The notes beneath the pieces were generated by a model, which worked only from the letters and a program-made list of their open reading frames with translations, did no database searches and was not told where the DNA came from. 48,817 bases of DNA from Candidatus Hydrogenedentota bacterium (GTDB lineage Bacteria; Hydrogenedentota; Hydrogenedentia; Hydrogenedentales; SLHB01), in assembly GCA_020849535.1 (NCBI GenBank), contig JADLGB010000201.1, forward strand, positions 1-48,817, given 5' to 3'. A program made the position numbers and the translations under genes. Shown here piece after piece: positions 1-8,297 of the stretch (the stretch's first letter is position 1; every line of letters starts with the position of its first letter).

Positions 1-492
1 ACACAATGCATGGGGCATTTGCCCTCCCTGGCACCCAACATTGCCCCAATATCTCGTGGGCATTATATCAGAAGTACTATATGTATGCAAGACTCAAAAG
101 TGCCTACAATATCTTGACTTTACACGTGTTTTGCGTGTCGCATAATCATGCTGAATCGACTTCCTCAAACTTCCTTTCATGGGCTCGAAAAAAGTAGAAT
201 CGCAACGCCTAGAAGTAAACTAAACATTACGCTGTACCTGTAAGTCTCCATGTGTTTTTCAGCGAAAGTCTGAGGCTCGATGAGTACATCTTGGGTGTAG
301 TTTAGCTTACTTTCAAACACTCAGGGCGACACTCTGGTACCCCATCTCTCGGGCTCTTCCGCTGATGTGCTCGTCTTCTTCCTAGGGCATCACCCCGTCA
401 CGCCCATCGTCGCATAGCCGCAACCAAACCGAGACCGTTGTCCACCGATTGCGCTCATTACATCGATTCCAGTAGGGGATGCATAAGGGGGT

Positions 493-509
493 ACGGGCGT
501 CTCGCCCGT
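493..509. repeat. Short palindromic hairpin repeat (tct loop)
   Basis: Seven-base arms ACGGGCG and CGCCCGT surround a TCT loop. A sister hairpin with arms GCAGGCG and CGCCTGC and the same loop lies at 3665-3681. The larger CACAGGCG hairpins at 3867, 33571, 33699, 36973 and 37098 share the GGCG/CGCC heart. All are between genes. Confidence 0.7.
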
Positions 510-544
510 GTTTTGCTGAGACTTCGACACGCAGGTGCGGCGAT

Positions 545-565
545 CGCAGAGGAACGCAGAGAACC
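545..565 (+). repeat. Short-period tract, CGCAGAG type
   Basis: CGCAGAG occurs twice, ten bases apart, in a purine-rich setting. It resembles in style the short-period intergenic tracts at 3613, 4107, 42661 and 46811. Confidence 0.45.
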
Positions 566-679
566 AAGAAAGCGGAACCTCCCTCGACACGGCCCCGCTT
601 TTCACGCCTGCGGCACTCGGGCAGCGCTCGGTTTCATTGAAAGCCGTCCGCGCGATAGCCTTCCCACACTGACCACGCG

Positions 680-709
680 TTGTCCGCGCCGGAGTCATTC
701 TGCTATAGT
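680..709 (+). promoter_or_regulatory. Probable promoter of pilT
   Basis: A -35-like TTGTCC (680-685) is followed after 18 bases by TATAGT (704-709). The TG three bases before the -10 gives an extended -10. Transcription would start near 716, leaving a ~35-base leader with GAGGG upstream of the ATG at 751. Assigned by eye. Confidence 0.5.
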
Positions 710-750
710 CGGTCAATCTCCGATTACGGGGGAAGCAGAGGGTATTTCAC

Positions 751-1851
751 ATGCTTACACTTCAGAAGATTCTTACGTACGCCGTCAAGAACGGCGCTTC
801 CGACGTTCACCTCACGGTGGGCAGCCCGCCCGCGGTCCGAATTGATGGCATCATTCGGTTCATCCGCGAGACGGAACCGCTGACTCCGGACGATAACGTG
901 CGTTTCCTGGACGACATCATGTCCGAAACTCAGAAGCAGCGTTTTCTGGAGACGGGCGATGCCGACCAGGCGCTGGGCGTGCCCGGCCTCGGCCGCTTTC
1001 GTGTGAACTGCATGATGCAGCGCGGCTCCGTGGGTATCGTCATGCGTCACGTGAAGAGCAAGATCCTTAACTTCGACGAGTTGAACCTCCCCAAGGGTCT
1101 CGAGGCGGTTACCCGTATGCCGCGCGGCCTTGTGCTCGTGACAGGAACCACCGGTAGCGGCAAGTCGACCACACTCGCCTCCATCATCGACAAGATCAAC
1201 GAAATGCGGCGCTGCCACATCGTGACGCTCGAGGACCCGATCGAATACCTCCATCACAACAAGAAGAGCATCATCAGCCAGCGCGAGGTCAACATCGACA
1301 CCAAGGACTTTCGTACAGCCTTGCGCGCGGTCATGCGCGAAGACCCAGACGTGATTCTGGTGGGCGAAATGCGCGACGCGGACACCTTCCAGGCCGCCAT
1401 GTCCGCGGCGGAAACGGGGCACTTGGTGTTCAGCACGCTGCACACCACGAATGCCATGCTTACCGTGGACCGCATCATCGACTTGTTCCCTTCGAACCAG
1501 CACCATCAGATTCGCTCGCAGTTGTCGCTGCAGTTGCGCGCGTGCGTCGCGCAGCGTCTGCTTCAGACGAAGGAAGGTGAAGGGCGCGTGCCAGCCGTCG
1601 AAATTCTGTACAACAACCCGGCCATCGCCTCGCTGATCAAGGAGAACAACCTGAAGCAGATCCCCAACGCCATCGCGGGCGGCAAGGAAGACGGCATGCA
1701 GACCTTCAACATGAGCCTGGTGGACCTCGTGAAGCGCGGGCTCGTGTCGCAGGAAGAAGCGGAATGGAACAGCGATAACCCCGACGAACTGAAAATGAAC
1801 CTGCAAGGAATCTTCCTGAGCCAGGGCCGCGGCGGCATCTTGAAGCGCTAG
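751..1851 (+). CDS. pilT: Type IV pilus retraction ATPase PilT
   Basis: Hexameric cytoplasmic ATPase that drives pilus retraction and so twitching motility. The 366 residues match the usual PilT length. The N-terminus reads as the PilT PAS-like domain (ASDVHLTVGSPP near residue 17). A Walker A motif GTTGSGKST sits at about 132-140, an Asp box (EDPIEY) follows, then a Walker-B-like VILVGEMRD and the His box AAETGHLVFSTLHT. The ATG is preceded by GAGGG at a suitable distance and by a probable extended -10 promoter. No pilB, pilC or pilin gene is near, so it stands apart from the pilus assembly genes. PilU is the main alternative; length and motifs favour PilT. Confidence 0.93.
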   Translation: MLTLQKILTYAVKNGASDVHLTVGSPPAVRIDGIIRFIRETEPLTPDDNVRFLDDIMSETQKQRFLETGDADQALGVPGLGRFRVNCMMQRGSVGIVMRHVKSKILNFDELNLPKGLEAVTRMPRGLVLVTGTTGSGKSTTLASIIDKINEMRRCHIVTLEDPIEYLHHNKKSIISQREVNIDTKDFRTALRAVMREDPDVILVGEMRDADTFQAAMSAAETGHLVFSTLHTTNAMLTVDRIIDLFPSNQHHQIRSQLSLQLRACVAQRLLQTKEGEGRVPAVEILYNNPAIASLIKENNLKQIPNAIAGGKEDGMQTFNMSLVDLVKRGLVSQEEAEWNSDNPDELKMNLQGIFLSQGRGGILKR

Positions 1852-1883
1852 CGCTGTCCCCCCCTCGGGAATGCGGAGGGAAT

Positions 1884-3572
1884 ATGAACCGAAGCAGCCG
1901 GCGGGAGTTTCTCCGAATTGCGGGCGCGGCCTCTGTGGCCGCGCTCGGCGTTTCACAGAGCTTTGGGCAGACCGCTAACGCTCGCCGCCCAAATGTCGTC
2001 CTCATCATGACCGATGACATGGGCTACGGCGATATGGGCTGTCACGGCAACCCGCACATTCGCACGCCGAACCTGGACAAGCTGCACGGCGAAAGCGTGC
2101 GCTTCAGCCGCTTCTACGTGTGCCCGGTGTGCACGCCCACACGGGCCTGTCTCATGACGGGCCGCTACAACTACCGCACGGGCGCCATCGACACGTTTCG
2201 CGGGCGCGCCATGATGCAGCCCGGTGAAGTCACGCTCGCCGAGATGCTGCGGGATGCAGGCTACGCGACAGGCATCTTCGGCAAGTGGCACCTCGGTGAC
2301 AGCTTTCCCATGCGCGCCATGGATCAGGGCTTCCAGGAGTCGCTGGTCCATCACGGCGGAGGCATCAGCCAACCTTCTGACCCGCCTGGCAGCGGCTACT
2401 ACAACCCCGTCCTCATGCACAACGGCGAACTTGAACAGCGTGAAGGCTACTGCACGGACATCTTTGCGGGCGCGGCCATCGAATTCATCCAACAGCACAA
2501 GGAAGACCCGTTCTTCGTCTACCTCGCCACAAACGCGCCGCATTCGCCCCTCACGATCAACGACGACCTTGTGGCGCCGTACCGCGCCATGGGCCTCGAC
2601 GACAACGTGGCGCGCGCCTACGCCATGGTCACGAACATCGACGACAACGTGGGCCGCGTAATGGATGCTCTGAATACACTCGGCATCGCCGACAATACCA
2701 TCGTGGTCTTTCTGACTGACAACGGACCGCAGGCCTTCGATGGCGTGACGCGCTACAACGCGGGCATGCGCGGCTCCAAGGCCACCGTGTACGAAGGCGG
2801 TATCCGCGTGCCGCTGTTTGTGCGCTGGCCTGCGCAGCTCCAGGGCGGTCGTGACGTGGACCGCATCGCCGCGAACATCGACCTCACGCCGACGCTGCTC
2901 GACGCCTGCGGCGTGGATGCGCCGGCGGGCCTCTCGTTCGATGGCGTCAGCGTGCTGCCCTTGCTGAACGGCGCCGCCGATGCCTGGCCCGACCGGAACC
3001 TCTTCACGCAATGGCACCGCGGCGACGTGCCCGAGCCTTACAACAACTGCGCGGTGATCGGCCAGCAGTACAAGCTCGTCAACGGGGCCGAACTCTACGA
3101 TCTGATCGTCGATCCAAAGGAAGAACACGACATTGCAACGGAACATCCCGCTATCGTGGCCGCGTTGCGGCGCGCGTATGAAACCTGGTTCGACGACGTC
3201 AACCGCGACCGGCGCTACCTTTCCCCACGCATCGTTCTCGGGGACGATCGCGCACCACTCGCCATACTTTCCATCCAGGAACAGCGTGGGGGAGAAGGCG
3301 GCGGTTACGGAAACAACGGATACTGGCCCGTCGAAGTGACCCGCGAAGGCGCGTACGAGTTCGTCCTGCGCTTCGATGATCAGGCCTTCGCCGGAACCGC
3401 GATCCTTCAAATCGGCGGCTTCCGCACCCAGGCCCCGCTCGAATCCGGCGCCAAGATCATCACCCTGCCCGCGCTGACCCTGCCCCGCGGTCCCGCCGGC
3501 CTCCGCGCCTGGGTTACCGCCGACAACAAGAACCGCGGCGCCGCCTTCGTCGAGGCGAGACGAGTCGAATAA
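1884..3572 (+). CDS. Tat-exported sulfatase (arylsulfatase family)
   Basis: Hydrolyses sulfate esters, probably on sulfated polysaccharides, outside the cytoplasm. The N-terminus has a twin-arginine signal (SSRREFLRIAGAASVAALG). The mature part opens with the metal-binding RPNVVLIMTDDMGYGDMGC block. The signature CTPTR begins at residue 83, so Cys83 would become formylglycine; no FGE maturase gene is visible here. GKWHLG and FLTDNGP blocks follow as in the family. The last ~130 residues (after the DLIVDPKEEHD region) look like an added beta-rich domain. The ribosome-binding site GGAGGG lies just before ATG. It follows pilT by 32 bases but is probably functionally unrelated. Exact substrate cannot be told from the sequence. 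Confidence 0.93.
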   Translation: MNRSSRREFLRIAGAASVAALGVSQSFGQTANARRPNVVLIMTDDMGYGDMGCHGNPHIRTPNLDKLHGESVRFSRFYVCPVCTPTRACLMTGRYNYRTGAIDTFRGRAMMQPGEVTLAEMLRDAGYATGIFGKWHLGDSFPMRAMDQGFQESLVHHGGGISQPSDPPGSGYYNPVLMHNGELEQREGYCTDIFAGAAIEFIQQHKEDPFFVYLATNAPHSPLTINDDLVAPYRAMGLDDNVARAYAMVTNIDDNVGRVMDALNTLGIADNTIVVFLTDNGPQAFDGVTRYNAGMRGSKATVYEGGIRVPLFVRWPAQLQGGRDVDRIAANIDLTPTLLDACGVDAPAGLSFDGVSVLPLLNGAADAWPDRNLFTQWHRGDVPEPYNNCAVIGQQYKLVNGAELYDLIVDPKEEHDIATEHPAIVAALRRAYETWFDDVNRDRRYLSPRIVLGDDRAPLAILSIQEQRGGEGGGYGNNGYWPVEVTREGAYEFVLRFDDQAFAGTAILQIGGFRTQAPLESGAKIITLPALTLPRGPAGLRAWVTADNKNRGAAFVEARRVE

Positions 3573-3612
3573 CTGCCTGTCCAAACCGTCGCAGTCAAAC
3601 AGAGAGCCTGCC

Positions 3613-3642
3613 CGCAGATTACGCAGATGTTCGCAGATGAGG
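3613..3642 (+). repeat. Short-period tract, CGCAGAT type
   Basis: CGCAGAT starts at 3613, 3622 and 3632, giving periods of 9 and 10 bases. The copies are exact and the spacer bases differ. Confidence 0.6.
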
Positions 3643-3664
3643 AGGCTCCAAACCCTCTTGTAGT

Positions 3665-3681
3665 GCAGGCGTCTCGCCTGC
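3665..3681. repeat. Short palindromic hairpin repeat (tct loop)
   Basis: Arms GCAGGCG and CGCCTGC around TCT. Same design as the hairpin at 493-509. Confidence 0.7.
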
Positions 3682-3737
3682 AATTCGTGTGGACTCTCAG
3701 GCTTCTTGTTTGAGATTCGAAGGCGATGAAAAAGGAG

Positions 3738-3888
3738 CACACCCGAGGGCAACTGTGCCACACGCGGTATGCCACGCCCTGGGTGCATGATTCTTCTTTG
3801 CTGACCAAAGTTCGCCGCAGAACCCAATACACACAAATGGCTATCGGGTAGGAGTAGGACGTGTGGCACAGGCGCCCTCGCCTGTGTC
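3738..3888 (-). repeat. Composite ~150-bp element with palindromic terminal inverted repeats, copy R1 (inverted)
   Basis: Read on the minus strand this begins GACACAGGCGAGGGCGCCTG and ends with a decayed copy of the same 29-base terminus in reverse. Its length (151) matches R2 (152) and R3 (150). The outer terminus holds an 8-base-arm hairpin (3867-3886, loop CCCT). The core keeps an AAGAAG...GGCGTGGCA stretch before the decayed end, as in the other two copies. Confidence 0.75.
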
Positions 3889-3904
3889 TTTAGTGCGTTC
3901 TTAA

Positions 3905-3928
3905 CGCCCGCCGCTTCCAAGCCGGGCG
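3905..3928. repeat. Hairpin repeat, CGCCCG...CGGGCG type
   Basis: Arms CGCCCG (3905-3910) and CGGGCG (3923-3928) with CTTCCA in the loop. A better copy lies at 46434-46455, where eight-base arms enclose TTCCAC. Both sit just after a composite element or gene end. Confidence 0.6.
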
Positions 3929-3959
3929 TATTTGGCAATAGTGAAACGCTCCCCCTCTG

Positions 3960-3990
3960 GTACTGCCTCGCTCGGCGAGCGAGACAGTAC
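3960..3990. repeat. 31-bp near-perfect palindrome
   Basis: The sequence starts GTACTGCCTCGCTCG and mirrors itself to end CGAGCGAGACAGTAC. Apart from the centre base there is one mismatched pair. No T tract follows on either strand, so it is not an obvious terminator. Confidence 0.65.
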
Positions 3991-4062
3991 TTACGAGCCC
4001 CATGCATTGGCTCTCTGCTTTCGCGGCCCTCCTGCGCCCCAGCGTTGTCGAGTAACCAAGAG

Positions 4063-4082
4063 CATGGGCAGGGATGCCCATG
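4063..4082. repeat. Hairpin repeat, CATGGGCA/TGCCCATG
   Basis: Perfect eight-base arms around GGGA. Same geometry (8-4-8) as the CACAGGCG hairpins in this window but with a different arm sequence. Confidence 0.65.
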
Positions 4083-4106
4083 CCACCTCCGAGCGTCTTT
4101 TTGTTT

Positions 4107-4136
4107 TCTTCGTGTCCTTCGTGCCTCTGTGGTGAA
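4107..4136 (+). repeat. Short-period tract, CTTCGTG type
   Basis: CTTCGTG is repeated after nine bases and followed by a related CTCTGTG. It belongs with the other short-period tracts between genes in this window. Confidence 0.5.
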
Positions 4137-4168
4137 ACTCTTCTCTGTCGCCCCTTCAGGGGTCTTTC

Positions 4169-4197
4169 TTGACTTACCGGTCAGTCATTACTAGACT
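4169..4197 (+). promoter_or_regulatory. Promoter of the CoA-ligase-like gene
   Basis: TTGACT (4169-4174) and TAGACT (4192-4197) are separated by 17 bases, a good sigma-70-type match. Transcription would start near 4204, before the ATG at 4226. An 18-base palindrome covers the -35 box and spacer. Confidence 0.6.
4170..4187. promoter_or_regulatory. Operator-like palindrome over the -35 and spacer
   Basis: TGACTTACCGGTCAGTCA is a dyad of nine pairs with a single mismatch. TetR-family repressors often bind dyads of about this size with an ACCGGT-like centre, and repressors of fatty-acid or aromatic CoA metabolism are often of this family. The family assignment is inference; no regulator gene lies nearby. 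Confidence 0.5.
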
Positions 4198-4225
4198 TAC
4201 GCGATTGGCGCCTGGGGTTTTCCGA

Positions 4226-5596
4226 ATGATTCTCGTCGTGTGTCCGGCCCTCGCTGTCACAGGTCCGGCGGACGATACCCTACAATGGCCGCCATGGAAT
4301 GAATACATGAATCACTTGGCTTGCCAGAACCGTGAATCTCTGGAGCAGATCCAGTTAGACCAGCTCCGTGTGCTCATTCGTGAATTGCTCGCGGGGAATG
4401 CCTATTACGGGCCGATCCTGCGCGCCGCGGGCATCACCGAGGATATCGAAAGCCTGCGCGCGTTTTCGGAACGCATGCCCTTCAGCTACAAGCAGGAGCT
4501 GGTGGAAGACCAGCGCCTGCACCCGCCTTTTGGCACCAACTTGACCTATCCGCTCGAGCAATACACCCGTTTCAGCCAGACCAGCGCGACCACCGGCAAG
4601 CCCCTGCGCTGGCTCGACACCCCGGAGAGTTGGGGTTGGATGCTGGGAAACTGGCGGCGCGTGTTCCAGGAAGCCGGCGTCAACGCGCAAGACCACGTGT
4701 ACTTCGCGTTTTCATTCGGACCGTTCCTGGGCTTCTGGACCGCTTACGAGTCGGCGCTTTCACTGGGTTGCCTGTGCATGCCGGGCGGCGGATTGAGCAG
4801 TCCCGCGCGCCTCATCTCCATCCTCGAAAACGACGTGACGGTCCTCTGCTGCACGCCGACCTATGCAATCCGCCTGGCCGAAGTCGCCGCGGAAGAGCGC
4901 ATCGACATTTCCAAGTCCAAGGTGCGCCGCATCATCGTTGCCGGCGAACCCGGCGGCAGCATCCCCAGCACCCGCGCGCGCATCGAATTCTTATGGCCAG
5001 GCGCCACAGTCTTCGATCATCACGGCATGACCGAAGTGGGCCCCGTGAGCTTTGAATGCCCCGGACAGGCCGGCACGCTCCATATCATCGAGGCTAGCTA
5101 TTATGCTGAAGTGATCGATCCGGTGAGCGGCGCTCCCGCCGAGCCTTACGGCACAGGCGAGCTGGTGCTGACGACGCTGGGCCGCGTGGCCGCGCCGTTG
5201 CTGCGGTACCGCACCGGTGACTTGGTCGTTGTGTCTCCCGATTCGCCCTGCATTTGCGGCAGCTACGAGATGGCCCTGCCGGGCGGCATCCTGGCCCGCA
5301 CCGACGACATGGTCGTGGTGCGCGGCGTCAACATCTTCCCCAGCGCCATTGAAGACGTGATGCGCCGCTGCGTGGACCTGGCGGACTACCGGGTGCTCAT
5401 CCGGTCCAAGCGCGCCATGACGGAGCTGGAGTTGGAAGTGGAGCCGGCCTCGGATTGCCTGGATACGAAAGCCATGGTCGATCACATCGAGCACGAGATG
5501 CGCGATGTCTTCGCCATGCGCATCCCCGTGAAGCTCGTCCCGCCGGGCACCCTGCCGCGCTTTGAGATGAAGGCCAAGCGATGGATGAAGGTGTGA
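4226..5596 (+). CDS. Phenylacetate-CoA ligase-like adenylate-forming enzyme
   Basis: Member of the ANL superfamily, closest in layout to PaaK: it would activate a carboxylic acid with ATP and transfer it to CoA. Visible motifs are the phosphate loop TSATTGKP (about 119-126), FDHHGMTEVGP (A5 region), LLRYRTGDL (A7), ARTDDMVVVRG (A8) and a lysine-rich end FEMKAKRWMKV carrying the catalytic lysine. The 456 residues fit PaaK. The frame is open back to a TTG at 4169, but that lies in the promoter, so I take the ATG at 4226; an ATG at 4307 is also possible, since PaaK homology starts near WPPWNEY. The acid substrate is unknown; a fatty or aryl acid is possible. The next gene begins 48 bases on. Confidence 0.8.
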   Translation: MILVVCPALAVTGPADDTLQWPPWNEYMNHLACQNRESLEQIQLDQLRVLIRELLAGNAYYGPILRAAGITEDIESLRAFSERMPFSYKQELVEDQRLHPPFGTNLTYPLEQYTRFSQTSATTGKPLRWLDTPESWGWMLGNWRRVFQEAGVNAQDHVYFAFSFGPFLGFWTAYESALSLGCLCMPGGGLSSPARLISILENDVTVLCCTPTYAIRLAEVAAEERIDISKSKVRRIIVAGEPGGSIPSTRARIEFLWPGATVFDHHGMTEVGPVSFECPGQAGTLHIIEASYYAEVIDPVSGAPAEPYGTGELVLTTLGRVAAPLLRYRTGDLVVVSPDSPCICGSYEMALPGGILARTDDMVVVRGVNIFPSAIEDVMRRCVDLADYRVLIRSKRAMTELELEVEPASDCLDTKAMVDHIEHEMRDVFAMRIPVKLVPPGTLPRFEMKAKRWMKV

Positions 5597-5644
5597 CAGG
5601 CATTATCCCCAACCGTAACAACACCGTGCGAAGCCGGTAGAAGT

Positions 5645-6601
5645 ATGAAGTACGAGGGCGCTCGCCCCAAGAGAAGGTTTATGTCCAATACAGCCAAGAA
5701 GTTTGCGCTAAAGGAGAAGATTGCCCGGTTCATCATCCGGCGCTTTGTCCCGAAGGAAGTGGTCGACGCCGTCGAGTACGAGATCCAGTCCGGCATGTTC
5801 ACGGAGCAGGGAGGGGCCAAGGAACTTCCCGAGCATGTGCTGATTGAAGACCGCGGCGCGGAGACGACCATCTTCTCGTTTGCTGGAGGCGCCCTGCTTT
5901 TCGCGGGACAGCCCACCTTCGAATTTCGCAAGCTCCTCACGAAGCACGGCGAGGACTTCAACCTCGTCTTCATGCGCGATATTCACCGTCTGGCCTATCA
6001 CCTGCGGCCTGAGGGAGGACCCGGCGGGCTGGAATTCTACGAAGGCGAAGTGAATCGTGTGATGAAAGAATTGGGCTCCAAGCGTTTCATCGCACTCGGC
6101 GATTCCGTGGGCGGCTGCGCGGCGATCTACTACGGCACGCGCTGCGGCATGGATCACGTCATCGCGATGAGCCCGCCGTGCCCGTTCTATGCCTACCTCG
6201 AGCCCAAGATGCAGTTACGCGCGTACACCGATTTGCCACTGCTCTTCCGGAGCTGGGAAGAGTTCTACGAAGTTGCCTTCATCACGTTCGCGACGAACTT
6301 CGTCGACCTCGCCGTACGCCGCGTTGTCGGCGCGGAAGGTGTCTGGCGTCTGCCCGAAGTCTATCTCGAAGCCACAAAGCGTCCCTCGGCCACCATCTTC
6401 TACGGCGCGCGCTGCCGGCCAGACACCCGCATCGCGAAGATGTATGAAGGGCAGTCTGACGTCCGGCTGGTCCCGCTCGACACCGCCATGCACAACACGG
6501 GTGCGTGGATGAAGAAGCGGGGAGAACTCGCCGAGGCCCTCATCGACGACATCGGCCGTGCGCTCCAGCGTATGGAAGATGTGGCCCTCAAGACGGGTTG
6601 A
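5645..6601 (+). CDS. Alpha/beta-hydrolase-like protein of unknown substrate
   Basis: The 318-residue protein has a nucleophile elbow LGDSVGG (Ser154) after a strand, as in alpha/beta hydrolases and acyltransferases. A late histidine in DTAMHNTG (near 287) could complete the triad. FSFAGGALLFAGQP (about 78-90) resembles the oxyanion-forming strand. The N-terminus is basic and lacks a signal peptide, so it is probably cytosolic. An ATG at 5681 is an equally good start: AGAAGG precedes it, though closely. It follows the CoA-ligase-like gene by 48 bases and may share its transcript, which would suit an acyl-handling pair. The 3' end overlaps the convergent GT9 gene by 14 bases. Confidence 0.6.
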   Translation: MKYEGARPKRRFMSNTAKKFALKEKIARFIIRRFVPKEVVDAVEYEIQSGMFTEQGGAKELPEHVLIEDRGAETTIFSFAGGALLFAGQPTFEFRKLLTKHGEDFNLVFMRDIHRLAYHLRPEGGPGGLEFYEGEVNRVMKELGSKRFIALGDSVGGCAAIYYGTRCGMDHVIAMSPPCPFYAYLEPKMQLRAYTDLPLLFRSWEEFYEVAFITFATNFVDLAVRRVVGAEGVWRLPEVYLEATKRPSATIFYGARCRPDTRIAKMYEGQSDVRLVPLDTAMHNTGAWMKKRGELAEALIDDIGRALQRMEDVALKTG

Positions 6602-8297
6602 GCCGGCGCAGCTCGAGGATCCGTTTCAGCTTCCGCTCGCACAGGCGCGCCCGTGCGTGCATGCCGCGGTAGATTTCCAGCGTGGTTCGCGAAAGCAACA
6701 CGGGGTCCGCGCCCTCCAGGTGATCCCGCTCGAAGCGTGCTATCGCGACCAACGGCTTGCACGCCGCATGCACTTCTCCGTACAAGCGGATTTCCTCATC
6801 CAGACGCATGAGGTCCGCAACGATCTGCTGCGCCTGTTTGATGCTGCGTCCCTGCATCAGGATGTCCAGCAGCTTCTCCGTCATGCGCGCACCTTGCTGC
6901 GCGAGTTCGGCCAAGCCGATCAGCGCGCTTGCTCCCTCCGCTGATTTACCAGCCGACGGCAGATACTGGCCCAGCATCCGCCGGAGATCCTCGTCTTCTG
7001 TCGACTTGTTGGACTTGCCCGTGAGGTACTCGACCCACATCGCGCGATACGCCATCCGCAACGCGTCGGTCTCGCCCATTGCGCGTTGGATGACGGGATA
7101 CCACTCGATGCACTGGTCTGAGGCGAACCGGGACCAATAGATATCGACACCGGACAACTCGTCGGACTCTTCCAGGAGCGGTATGGACTCAACCCCGCGG
7201 TTATCGAGCACCAGGTCCACAGCGCGCAATACCTGATCTGCGCGGAGTCCCTTGGTCTCACCCGCGTGTTCGTGCCGCACGTCGGAGCGCCCCAGACGGG
7301 TCCGCCGCCGCTCGATCGCGCAGTGCCCCGTGCCATAAGGCCCCGTTTCGCGGAAATGAACGTAACCGACCGACGTCAAGACGATTGGGCATCCTACCGC
7401 CGCGGCGATGTGCATGGTCCCCGTGTCGTTAGTCACAAGCAGGTTCGCGCGTTCGAGCAGCGCCGCCAACTGCGGGATAGAGGTCTTCCCGAAGAGATGC
7501 ACGGCAAGACCCGGCGCATACTCCTCAAAGGCTTGGCCCAATGGCGCCTCATCAGCGACACCCACGAGCGCGATCCTCGCCTGACGCCGCTGCGCCAGCA
7601 TCAATCCCAGCGCGGCGAATTGCGCCTCCGGCCAACGCTTGTCGCGATCGCTGGCGCCCAACTGGAAACAGGCCAGAAACGCTTCGCGTCCAATGCCCAG
7701 GCCCTCCAGCAGACTCGCCACCTCTTGCCGGTGCGTGCCGGCCACGTTCATAACGAGTCCGCTGGCTCTAGGAGGTGCTTCCACAAAGTGCCGGAACATG
7801 TCGCACAGATTCAGATCGTTCAGATCCCGATTCAGCACGTTTGTGAGGAAACAGTTTGGACCCCGCCCGCGGAACACATACCGAAAGTCTTCGCTCAGGT
7901 GCGCGCCCACCACGCGAGGAATCCCAGCCAGCTTGAGCAGGAGCGCCGAAGCGAGACTGTGCGTGCAGTTGTAGGCGATGTCGAAGCGGCCTTCCCGCAG
8001 GCGCTGGACATGTGCGTCGGCAGTCTTGTACGCGCGCAAGAAACGATCCGCGTCTTCCGACCGCAAGTCGAGGAACATGTCATCTTCCTCGTACACAAGA
8101 ATTTCATCCACATCGGGATTGCACGCGGCGATGGCCTTCCCCATGCGCCGCACCATTACGGCAATGTGTGCGTCTGGGTGCACCTGCTTGAGGGAGCGAA
8201 TCAAAGGCGAGGTCTGCAAGACATCGCCCATCCGCGTCATCTGCGTAACGAGGATGCGCGGCGAGCGCTGCAATGCGGCATTCTCAACCATCGGCAA
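6588..8297 (-). CDS. GT9-family (heptosyltransferase-like) glycosyltransferase with C-terminal extension
   Basis: The first ~350 residues read as glycosyltransferase family 9: ILVTQMTRMGDVLQTSP (the G24-D25...P31 N-terminal loop), a second Rossmann half with FQLGASDRDKRWP, and LLVTNDTGTMHIAAAVGCP, the donor-binding TGxxH block of ADP-heptose transferases. About 200 extra helical residues follow that I do not recognise; this exceeds the usual ~350. The start overlaps the previous gene by 14 bases, so it is the last gene of a coupled operon. An ATG at 8291 is an alternative. The setting suggests transfer of a sugar to a surface polymer or protein rather than classical LPS core synthesis; that is inference. 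Confidence 0.8.
   Translation of the reverse strand: MPMVENAALQRSPRILVTQMTRMGDVLQTSPLIRSLKQVHPDAHIAVMVRRMGKAIAACNPDVDEILVYEEDDMFLDLRSEDADRFLRAYKTADAHVQRLREGRFDIAYNCTHSLASALLLKLAGIPRVVGAHLSEDFRYVFRGRGPNCFLTNVLNRDLNDLNLCDMFRHFVEAPPRASGLVMNVAGTHRQEVASLLEGLGIGREAFLACFQLGASDRDKRWPEAQFAALGLMLAQRRQARIALVGVADEAPLGQAFEEYAPGLAVHLFGKTSIPQLAALLERANLLVTNDTGTMHIAAAVGCPIVLTSVGYVHFRETGPYGTGHCAIERRRTRLGRSDVRHEHAGETKGLRADQVLRAVDLVLDNRGVESIPLLEESDELSGVDIYWSRFASDQCIEWYPVIQRAMGETDALRMAYRAMWVEYLTGKSNKSTEDEDLRRMLGQYLPSAGKSAEGASALIGLAELAQQGARMTEKLLDILMQGRSIKQAQQIVADLMRLDEEIRLYGEVHAACKPLVAIARFERDHLEGADPVLLSRTTLEIYRGMHARARLCERKLKRILELRRLNPS

Larger units (their letters stand above)
1..679. other. Intergenic stretch without a supportable gene
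   Basis: No reading frame here has a credible start, ribosome-binding site or recognisable protein. Bases 1-350 look richer in A and T than the rest of the window. From about 480 the sequence becomes GC-rich and holds a small hairpin repeat and a short-period tract, listed separately, before the pilT promoter. The end of an upstream gene or transcript could lie here, but nothing shows it. Confidence 0.6.
3573..4168. other. Repeat-packed intergenic region
   Basis: About 600 bases without a gene, filled with palindromic and short-period elements of several kinds (3613-3642, 3665-3681, 3738-3888, 3905-3928, 3960-3990, 4063-4082, 4107-4136). It separates the sulfatase from the promoter of the CoA-ligase-like gene. 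Confidence 0.8.

Noticed and set aside
6..197. 63-codon open frame near the window start
   Set aside because: No ribosome-binding site, no domain, and composition like non-coding AT-richer DNA.
724..1956. 410-codon minus-strand open frame opposite pilT
   Set aside because: It is the antisense shadow of pilT in GC-rich DNA. It has no recognisable domain, and PilT motifs are perfect on the other strand.
1953..4007. 684-codon minus-strand open frame opposite the sulfatase
   Set aside because: Rich in R, A, V and H as expected of a shadow frame. It runs through the repeat-filled gap and has no domain.
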